Assembly (NCBI GenBank): GCA_947575425.1
Contig: CANPNQ010000013.1
Span: 1-10,862, forward strand
Reading direction: 5' to 3'
Origin: an uncultured Erysipelotrichaceae bacterium
GTDB taxonomy: Bacteria; Bacillota_I; Bacilli_A; Erysipelotrichales; Erysipelotrichaceae
DNA length: 10,862 nucleotides
This document shows positions 1 through 5,048 of the stretch, piece after piece. The position numbers were made by a program, and so were the translations under genes. Position 1 is the stretch's first letter. Every line of letters starts with the position of its first letter. The notes under the pieces are model-generated. The model did not search any database, was not told the origin of the DNA, and worked only from the letters and a program-made list of their open reading frames with translations.

Positions 1-755
1 ATCCGTTTAGAAAAACTTTCGATGCGGATCATGTGCTACATTTAAAAAATCGTAACCGCAAGATTATCGCATATATGAATCAATTCAATAAAGCATATGG
101 TGATCTACTGGCCACTGCCATTCGCTCGTACAAGCTATCGAATGCTTCCAAGTACAAAATGGAAATGCAAGGCGGTAGTTATCAGTTAAAGACCCAAGAC
201 GGGAAAGTGATATCAACCAACGAATATACAAGGAATATCGCTGAAAAGATTGCGAGCGAGGAATTGGAAGTGATTATAAGCTCACCACAAACTAAATTGG
301 ATAAAATCGAAATAGGCAGTCCCAAAAGTACAGATGATTTACGGAATATAACAAGCCACATATTTGAAACGGTGGCTTTTGTTTTTGATATCCCTATTGA
401 TGTTTTTATGGGGAAAACAACAGAAAAATCAAATGCGATGAATGATTTTATCACTTTCGCGGTTTCAGATGTTGCTGAAATCATCAATGATTCCCTCAAT
501 GCGAAGTGGGTAACGAAAGAGGAATATCTAAGGGGAGAAAAAATTGAAATAGACCAATCATCATTTAAACATGTGGATATACTGGACGTTGCGACCAACC
601 TTGACAAACTTTATTCAAACGGATTCAGTCACAACGATCAGCGAGACTTCGTCGGTTTACCACGGCTTGATGAGGATTGGGCAAATGAGCATAACGTAAC
701 GAAGAATTATGCGCCGATAAAGGAAGGAGGTGAGGGAGATGAAGAAATTCTATGA
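1..755 (+). CDS. Phage portal protein, C-terminal part (start lies upstream of the window)
   Basis: The reading frame is open from base 3 and ends at TGA 753-755, so about 250 C-terminal residues are visible and the true start lies outside the window. The portal is the dodecameric ring at one capsid vertex through which DNA is packaged and to which the connector binds. Features seen that suit an HK97-type portal C-terminus are the stretch FDIPIDVFMG, an amphipathic helical segment after it, and a late segment GFSHNDQRDFVGLP followed by NVTKNYAPI, which resembles the conserved end of this family. The final residues are acidic and Gly-rich. Position just before a ClpP-type protease and an HK97-fold capsid gene supports the call. 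Its last 17 bases overlap the protease start at 739. A start codon at 33 would be only an internal GTG and is not credible. Confidence 0.9.
   Translation, partial: PFRKTFDADHVLHLKNRNRKIIAYMNQFNKAYGDLLATAIRSYKLSNASKYKMEMQGGSYQLKTQDGKVISTNEYTRNIAEKIASEELEVIISSPQTKLDKIEIGSPKSTDDLRNITSHIFETVAFVFDIPIDVFMGKTTEKSNAMNDFITFAVSDVAEIINDSLNAKWVTKEEYLRGEKIEIDQSSFKHVDILDVATNLDKLYSNGFSHNDQRDFVGLPRLDEDWANEHNVTKNYAPIKEGGEGDEEIL
721..730 (+). promoter_or_regulatory. Ribosome binding site of the protease gene, inside the portal gene
   Basis: AGGAAGGAGG is an almost ideal Shine-Dalgarno sequence. It sits 8 bases before ATG 739 and directly abuts GTG 730, so it decides in favour of ATG 739 as the protease start. 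It lies within the last codons of the portal gene, coding its Gly-rich tail. Confidence 0.8.
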
Positions 756-1425
756 ATGGAAGCAGAGCGATGATGGCACAAAAGAGTTGTATATCTTTGG
801 TGATATCACATCGTACAAATGGGATGAATCCGATGTTACTGCTTTTGATATGGCGAAAGAATTATCGCAAATTGATGGCGATTTAAATGTTCGTATCAAT
901 TCTTACGGTGGCGAAGTTTCAAGTGGTTTGGCTATTTATAACTTATTGAAAGCGTTCGGCGAAAAGCACAAAGTCACAACATATTGTGATGGATTTGCGT
1001 GCAGCGCCGCAAGCGTGATCTTTATGGCTGGCAGCGAGCGTATCATGCCAAAGTCATCGTTGTTACTTATCCACAATGCATGGACATTTGCGAGTGGTGA
1101 TTTTAATGAGCTGCGCAAGCAGGCGGATGATCTGGAAAAGATCACAAAACCATCTCTTGAAATTTATAAGTCTGTCAGCAATCTTTCAGAGAAAGAAATC
1201 CAACAGATGATGGATAAAGAGGAATGGATCACCGCCGATGAAGCACTATCCTATGGCTTTGCAACGTCCATCGGTGAGGAGGCGGAAGCAAAGCAAAGTC
1301 TATCTCGGCAAATGCTTCAAAGGACGATCCTTTATGCCAAGCGTTTAGAACAAGAGAACAAGCAGTTAAAAGAAGGGCAGAAGCCCACTAATCCATGGAA
1401 ACAATACTTTAAAGGAGGACACTAA
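739..1425 (+). CDS. ClpP-type prohead maturation protease (S14 family)
   Basis: This 228-residue serine protease of the ClpP fold most likely cleaves the scaffold-like N-terminal region from the capsid protein during prohead maturation. Visible ClpP signatures are NSYGGEVSSGLAIYN (residues about 54-68), matching the glycine-rich loop; CSAASVIFMAG with candidate nucleophile Ser92; and LLLIHNAW with candidate catalytic His112. The later part, with MMDKEEWITADEALSYGFA (about 157-175), matches the usual end of the family. I did not assign the third catalytic residue with confidence. After about residue 180 there is a charged helical tail, possibly for capsid docking. ATG 739 is chosen over GTG 730 because the GGAGG motif is 8 bases before it. 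The gene overlaps the portal gene by 17 bases and ends one base before the capsid ATG. Confidence 0.93.
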   Translation: MKKFYEWKQSDDGTKELYIFGDITSYKWDESDVTAFDMAKELSQIDGDLNVRINSYGGEVSSGLAIYNLLKAFGEKHKVTTYCDGFACSAASVIFMAGSERIMPKSSLLLIHNAWTFASGDFNELRKQADDLEKITKPSLEIYKSVSNLSEKEIQQMMDKEEWITADEALSYGFATSIGEEAEAKQSLSRQMLQRTILYAKRLEQENKQLKEGQKPTNPWKQYFKGGH

Positions 1426-1426
1426 A

Positions 1427-2599
1427 ATGTTTATGGATGAAAACAAAAAAGGAATCAATCAGGAAGTAAAAGAGGAGCTTAAGGATATTCTGGAGCAAAG
1501 CGAGGACAAGTCGGAAGCGATTTTGCAAGCGGCGGAACGCACTGCCACAGAGCGCTCTAAAGCGCTCATCAAGGCTATTCAAGTACAACAGGAGCGTGCT
1601 GAATCTGATAAGGCGTATCGAGAAACCTTGAACCTTCGCCCGTTGAACAGGGAGGAAAAGGATTTTTACGAAAAATTAAAGAGTCCGAAACAAGCAATCA
1701 CTGCTGATCAAATCGATATTATTCCGACCTCTATCATCGATAAGACAATGGAGGATATTAAAAAGGAATCCGCTTTGTTGGGACTTGTGACGTTTACTCC
1801 GGCAGACGTTAAGAAGTGGATCACTGCTTCCCACAGCGGTACGTTTGGATGGGGTGGCTTAACGGATGAGTTGGTTCAGGAAGTATCGGGCGAGATCAGA
1901 ACGCTAAACATTGAACTGGCGAAGTTGCATGTGATGCTGATCATTCCAAAAGCAATCCGTGATTTGTCATTACCGTTCGTGGATAAGTATTTCATGGCAG
2001 TGCTGAAAGAGGTGTTCCACGATGGTTTAGAGTACGGTTATTTACAAGGTCATAAAGAAAATGAACCTGTCGGTGTTTACTATCAAATTGATAAATCTAC
2101 CAATAACACGCATACTGCTAAGACTGCACAGGTGATTAAAAATTTCTCCCCAAAGGCTCTTGCACCGATTTTAAAAACATTGTGCAACAACGGAAAGCGA
2201 ACCATCAGCAAACTGTACTTGGTATGTAATCCGTTAGATCGCTATGAGTTTGTAAACCCGGCAATGTATGGCGATACCATCAACGGCGGCTATGTTTCCA
2301 AAGCGTTCATGCCGATCGAGGTGATTGAGAGCGTGAACAATCCGCAAGGGAAGGCGCTGCTAACGATTCCGGGCGTATATACCATGGGTAACTATAGCAT
2401 GAAGATTGACGAGTACAAAGAGACGAAAGCGATTGAGGACGCCGATCTGATCATTGCCAAAACCTATGCAAACGGTCGCGCTGATGATGATAATTGCGCA
2501 GTTGTCATTGACGTAACAAAACTTGAGGAATATGTTCCCAAGTTTGAATCTGTTTCCGCTCCCGCTCCCGCTCCCACTCCCGCTGGCACAGGAGCATGA
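1427..2599 (+). CDS. Major capsid protein, HK97 fold
   Basis: This 390-residue protein should be the main shell protein of the head. Residues 1 to about 65 are highly charged and helical (Glu/Lys/Arg rich), as expected for the delta/scaffold region that the upstream protease removes. The stretch LRPLNREEKDFYEKL (about 71-85) begins the part conserved in Firmicutes capsid proteins. The central part, including a Trp-Gly-Gly segment (FGWGGLTDE) and EYGYLQGHKENEPVG, fits the HK97 E-loop and spine-helix region; the EPVG turn is typical. The C-terminus is a low-complexity Ala-Pro tail. ATG 1427 has AAAGGAGG ending 8 bases upstream; ATG 1433 is a possible second start. No separate scaffold gene lies between protease and capsid, consistent with a fused scaffold. 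The exact cleavage site and any covalent cross-linking residues cannot be fixed from sequence alone. Confidence 0.92.
   Translation: MFMDENKKGINQEVKEELKDILEQSEDKSEAILQAAERTATERSKALIKAIQVQQERAESDKAYRETLNLRPLNREEKDFYEKLKSPKQAITADQIDIIPTSIIDKTMEDIKKESALLGLVTFTPADVKKWITASHSGTFGWGGLTDELVQEVSGEIRTLNIELAKLHVMLIIPKAIRDLSLPFVDKYFMAVLKEVFHDGLEYGYLQGHKENEPVGVYYQIDKSTNNTHTAKTAQVIKNFSPKALAPILKTLCNNGKRTISKLYLVCNPLDRYEFVNPAMYGDTINGGYVSKAFMPIEVIESVNNPQGKALLTIPGVYTMGNYSMKIDEYKETKAIEDADLIIAKTYANGRADDDNCAVVIDVTKLEEYVPKFESVSAPAPAPTPAGTGA
2558..2584 (+). repeat. Short hexanucleotide repeat (GCTCCC) at the end of the capsid gene
   Basis: Three perfect copies of GCTCCC are followed by one ACTCCC and a partial GCT. 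They encode the Ala-Pro-Ala-Pro-Ala-Pro-Thr-Pro-Ala tail of the capsid protein. The unit is six bases, so gain or loss of copies keeps the frame and would only change tail length. Such a tail is probably a flexible, surface-exposed end; this is inference. Confidence 0.7.
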
Positions 2600-2862
2600 A
2601 GCATAATGAATTAGTCAGCGAAATAAGAGGGGAGTATCAAATCCCCCCTTTTTTCGCTGATGATCGTTTAGATGTATTGATATCTGATTCTATGTATTAC
2701 TTTCAGAAGTTATACAATGGCATTGATTTTGAAACTGATCGAAGCGCAAGGGAACTTTTAAAGGTAAGAGTATTCTATGCCTATAACAAGCGACTTGATG
2801 AGTTTTCAGAAAATTATGCTAATGATATCGTGAGGTGGCAGATGCAATATGTCAAAGAGTAA
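2596..2862 (+). CDS. Head-tail connector (adaptor), gp6-like
   Basis: This is an 88-residue mostly helical protein in the place where gp6-like (HK97) or gp15-like (SPP1) adaptors are found, directly after the capsid gene. Adaptors form the ring under the portal that starts the neck. The pattern IPPFFADDRLDVLISDSMYYFQKLYN followed by a charged helix with ARELLKVRVFYAYNKR and an acidic end is the usual layout of this small family. The start ATG overlaps the capsid stop as ATGA. The only purine-rich motif, AGGAG 2590-2594, is one base from the ATG and too close to work normally, so initiation is probably by coupling to capsid translation. No other in-frame start lies nearby. A strong hairpin is embedded in codons 8-21. 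Confidence 0.8.
   Translation: MKHNELVSEIRGEYQIPPFFADDRLDVLISDSMYYFQKLYNGIDFETDRSARELLKVRVFYAYNKRLDEFSENYANDIVRWQMQYVKE
2617..2658 (+). terminator. Candidate intragenic attenuator: hairpin with T tract just after the capsid gene
   Basis: The left arm AGCGAAATAAGAGGGG (2617-2632) pairs with the right arm CCCCCCTTTTTTCGCT (2643-2658) at 14 of 16 positions around a 10-base loop. The core is GGGG/CCCC with one A-C mismatch and a further G-C pair, followed at once by six T residues, which is the layout of an intrinsic terminator. It begins 18 bases after the capsid stop codon but lies inside the adaptor coding sequence. A partial terminator here would favour capsid over downstream connector transcripts; it could instead only shape mRNA stability. 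The structure is seen; the function is inferred. Confidence 0.45.
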
Positions 2863-3214
2863 ATTACCCATCTACATAGATGGCGTTTTTCATTTGTATA
2901 AGATTGCTAACACCGATGATCTTTACCCAAAGCAAATGCTGATCGATACGCATGTGGACATATGCTTTCAAGAGTTAAGCGTATTTGATAAGTTGAAATA
3001 TGAGTTATCATCTGTAGGTGCAGAGATCACAGGAAAATTGCGCATACCGCAATACAAAGATATCACTTCTGATTGCGTGCTGAAAATTGGCAATGTATAT
3101 CATCGGGTATATAACGCCGCGCATTTCACAAACAACGAAGGGTACAGGCAAACGGATATCACGATGGAAAAGTGGACAGGAAGCACGGAGGTAATTGGCA
3201 ATGAACAAGAATGA
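2849..3214 (+). CDS. Head closure / head-tail joining protein
   Basis: This 121-residue protein follows the adaptor and resembles the small beta-rich head-closure (stopper) proteins of the SPP1 gp16 type, which close the DNA channel after packaging and join head to tail. Seen in the sequence are a Lys-rich start, a beta-rich middle with FDKLKYELSSVGAEITGKLRIP, and DCVLKIGNVYHRVYNAAHF; the pattern 'G.VYHRVYN.AHF...EGYRQTDITM..W' fits the family's C-terminal half. ATG 2849 overlaps the adaptor gene by 14 bases and has GAGGTGG (2832-2838) at a workable distance. The assignment rests on size, position and overall pattern rather than on a catalytic motif. Confidence 0.75.
   Translation: MSKSKLPIYIDGVFHLYKIANTDDLYPKQMLIDTHVDICFQELSVFDKLKYELSSVGAEITGKLRIPQYKDITSDCVLKIGNVYHRVYNAAHFTNNEGYRQTDITMEKWTGSTEVIGNEQE
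3187..3192 (+). promoter_or_regulatory. Ribosome binding site that fixes the start at 3201
   Basis: GGAGGT lies 8 bases before ATG 3201 and only two bases before the in-frame TTG 3195. Spacing therefore selects ATG 3201. The site is inside the end of the head-closure gene. Confidence 0.75.
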
Positions 3215-3542
3215 GTTTATTGAGTTGCTAAAAGAATTAGGCATACAGATCAACGAAGGTATCACGCCAGAAAAGGCAAAAGGCAATTATCCAAGGATTG
3301 TAATATGGCCTTATGTATCTGAATATCAGCCATCCAGCGGAGCGGCATACAATGATATCAAAACGTATCAAGTGTCATTTATGTCAGCGTTGGCTGATGA
3401 TCCAAAGCTGAAAGAATTGCGGTTAAAGATGCTGAAAAAGCATCTTATGCCAAGGATCAATCATGAGTACATTGAGGAAGATCGAATATGGCATTCCTTT
3501 TTTTCAGTTGATCTGATAGAGAATGTGATCGAATGTGACTGA
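3201..3542 (+). CDS. Probable tail terminator (neck/tail completion) protein
   Basis: This is a 113-residue protein of the connector cluster. The middle has the pattern YPRIVIWPYVSEYQPSSG then YNDIKTYQVSFMSA, and the end has HEYIEEDRIWHSFFSVDLIE. An early 'P-x-IV' strand, a 'YQV' strand, a helix with Leu/Lys repeats, and a final strand are the layout of small tail terminators (lambda gpU / SPP1 gp17 class), which cap the tail tube and bind the neck. The order is slightly unusual: it stands before, not after, the gp10-like gene. A neck or minor capsid protein of another kind is the main alternative. The start is ATG 3201, supported by GGAGGT 8 bases upstream; the end overlaps the next gene by 8 bases. 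Confidence 0.55.
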   Translation: MNKNEFIELLKELGIQINEGITPEKAKGNYPRIVIWPYVSEYQPSSGAAYNDIKTYQVSFMSALADDPKLKELRLKMLKKHLMPRINHEYIEEDRIWHSFFSVDLIENVIECD

Positions 3543-3909
3543 TACAAGCGGATTCCACAGTTTTGATGGCTTTGATGAACTTATTCAATACCTTGATGAA
3601 TGCGCAGACAAAGCTGATGATGCGAATATTGAAAAAGTGCTTGAAGTTGGTGCATCGGAATTTGTTGATGATTTGCTGAAACTTCCAAAACCAATGTCGG
3701 ACATTAGAAAGCCGGGATATACCCATTTAATTGATACTTTTTCTTATCGAAAGAATAAAGGTCAGATCGAAGTAGGATGGGGAAAGTATTACGGCCGTAT
3801 GGTAGAAAGCGGTACGGTTAAAATGAAAGCGCATGAACACATGAATCCAACGTTCAACATGAACAAAGAAAAGTATTTTACAAACATGACAAAAGCAATA
3901 GGCTTTTAG
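3535..3909 (+). CDS. HK97 gp10-like neck/tail component
   Basis: This 124-residue protein matches the HK97 gp10 family by its pattern: FDGFDELIQYLDE at the start (residues about 9-21), a helix with VGASEFVDDLLKLPKP (about 40-55), HLIDTFSYR, then EVGWGKYYGRMVESGTVKMKAHEHMNPTF near the end. The last segment, with 'Y.r.vE.GT.kM.a..hm.P', is the family hallmark. These proteins act in the head-tail joint or tail completion, but their exact role is still debated. The start is GTG 3535, the only option, because an in-frame stop lies at 3526-3528. It overlaps the previous gene by 8 bases, and no strong ribosome binding site is visible, so coupling is likely. Confidence 0.8.
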   Translation: MTDTSGFHSFDGFDELIQYLDECADKADDANIEKVLEVGASEFVDDLLKLPKPMSDIRKPGYTHLIDTFSYRKNKGQIEVGWGKYYGRMVESGTVKMKAHEHMNPTFNMNKEKYFTNMTKAIGF

Positions 3910-3922
3910 GAGGACAAGAAGA

Positions 3923-4579
3923 ATGACAAAAACAACACAAACTAAACGCCCGCCTGTAAAAGAGACGGTTGGCGCTCAATATGTATGCTTCGTTGACAGT
4001 GAGGACCAAAATGAGTTTACAGGGACCTATGAGGATGTTGTTGAAAAGACAGAAACGGTGAAGAAGGTAAGTGTTTCAGAGAATGGAGATTCAACACCTG
4101 TACGTGCTTCTGGTAAGACATATATGAATGCTTCTTCCACAAGTAGTACAGAAATTAGCGTTGAAGTAGTTTCCTTTCCATCAGAGACAATCGCACGGAT
4201 GCGTGGTGATAAAGTCACAGAAACAGGTCTGATTTTATCTGGGGGGAATCGTACAAGACCACGTTTTGCTTACGGAAAAACTGTGCAGCTTCACGGTGGA
4301 TTACGTCGCTTTGATTGGTACCCCAATTGCCAATTAAGCGCAAATACAGATGATATCGAAACATCGGATACCAGTTTCAAAGAACAAAACGATACCTTGA
4401 CATTTTCAGCAATGCCATTTAATGATGCTGGTGATATTGTCGTTAGCATCAAGGAGGACTATAAAGCACCGGAAGGTTTGACAGAAGAAATGTTCTTTAA
4501 TGCTCCGATTTTGGATGAGGATGATTTAAAAAAAATACTCGCAGGCGGCGCAGATGCACCGGTAGAAGGTGATGCATAA
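3923..4579 (+). CDS. Major tail (tube) protein, phi13-like family
   Basis: This 218-residue protein should polymerise into the tail tube around the tape measure. Its position before the chaperone and tape measure genes, its size, and its Ser/Thr-rich beta pattern with alternating VEKTETVKKVSVSENGD (about 38-54) and STSSTEISVEVVSFPSETIARMRG support a phi13-type major tail protein. The segment FAYGKTVQLHGGLRRFDWYPNCQ (about 115-137) and the later 'DTLTFSAMPFND' strand fit the tube fold. The C-terminus is acidic with a Gly-Ala tail. ATG 3923 follows AGGAGG (3908-3913) by 9 bases, a strong site that fits the high copy number of this protein. The stop codon overlaps the next start as TAATG. Confidence 0.87.
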   Translation: MTKTTQTKRPPVKETVGAQYVCFVDSEDQNEFTGTYEDVVEKTETVKKVSVSENGDSTPVRASGKTYMNASSTSSTEISVEVVSFPSETIARMRGDKVTETGLILSGGNRTRPRFAYGKTVQLHGGLRRFDWYPNCQLSANTDDIETSDTSFKEQNDTLTFSAMPFNDAGDIVVSIKEDYKAPEGLTEEMFFNAPILDEDDLKKILAGGADAPVEGDA

Positions 4580-4914
4580 TGGGAAAAAGCATAAGGCTTG
4601 CAGATGGTACATTGCTTGAGCCAAAAATCAATTTTCTAACGATTAAATTGTTTCAAGAGACGGGACTTGATCAATTACAAAAACGATTTGAAAAAAAACC
4701 TAACGACCAAGGTTTACAAATGGAGTGTGCATCCAAATTCATTTATGCTCTTATTCGTTCGAGTGGGCGTAGAGTTGATGAGGAAGATGCACTTTCGCTC
4801 GTTCCGATAGATGACATGGACGCACTCTACGAAGTTATCAATGACTTTGCGGAAAAATTGGAAAAATTCAAAAAAAAACCGGTAGGGCATATGACGAAGA
4901 AAAAGAAACAATAA
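4579..4914 (+). CDS. Tail assembly chaperone, short (G-like) form
   Basis: This 111-residue protein is the unshifted product of the tail assembly chaperone gene, the counterpart of lambda gpG. Such proteins coat the tape measure and recruit tube subunits. Support comes from its place between tube and tape measure genes, its small size, the start MGKSIRLADGTLLEPKINFLTIKLF, a helical middle, and the acidic segment DDMDALYEVINDFAEKLEKF near the end. After the A9 run it continues for only 12 codons, to a Lys-rich tail and TAA at 4912-4914. The start ATG shares an A with the tube gene stop, so translation is likely coupled. The more informative product is the frameshifted one listed separately. 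Confidence 0.82.
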   Translation: MGKSIRLADGTLLEPKINFLTIKLFQETGLDQLQKRFEKKPNDQGLQMECASKFIYALIRSSGRRVDEEDALSLVPIDDMDALYEVINDFAEKLEKFKKKPVGHMTKKKKQ

Positions 4915-5048
4915 ACTGGGCGCAGGTATTATATACCGCGTTATCAATAGGGTTGAGCGAGGAATCCTTCTGGCAGCTTGACCCTTTTCTATTTTATGAA
5001 ATGGTTGACTACTACATTGAATTAGAAAGGGTGAAGCACGGTGGCTGA
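4579..5048 (+). CDS. Tail assembly chaperone, frameshifted long (GT-like) form
   Basis: A -1 shift within the A9 run joins codons 4579-4878 to the frame starting at 4878, giving about 156 residues and ending at TGA 5046-5048. The extension reads TGRAYDEEK and then about 47 more residues, including INWAQVLYTALSIGLSEE and FWQLDPFLFYEMVDYY. The 'FWqLDP..fyeM' block is a hallmark of tail chaperone C-terminal parts in Firmicutes phages and, by analogy with lambda gpT, would bind the tape measure or tube. No start codon or ribosome binding site begins this extension on its own, which supports frameshifting over a separate gene. It fills what would otherwise be a 126-base gap and overlaps the tape measure start by 8 bases. 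Confidence 0.82.
4870..4880 (+). other. Programmed -1 frameshift site (A AAA AAA slippery run)
   Basis: Nine A residues run from 4870 to 4878 and are read as three Lys codons in the zero frame. The heptamer at 4872-4878 has the canonical X XXY YYZ form as A AAA AAA, followed by CC. Slipping back one base enters the open -1 frame with codons ACC GGT AGG. No strong stimulatory stem-loop was obvious downstream. A run this long could also allow RNA polymerase slippage, which would give the same fused protein. Confidence 0.8.

Noticed and set aside
601..629. TTGACA at 601 as a possible -35 promoter element for the protease and capsid
   Set aside because: At 17-base spacing the -10 position reads TTCAGT, a poor match, and the site is deep inside the portal gene.
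4915..5040. Apparent intergenic gap, or a separate small gene before the tape measure
   Set aside because: The open frame there has no start codon with a ribosome binding site at its beginning and joins the upstream chaperone gene through the A9 run, so it is treated as its frameshifted end.
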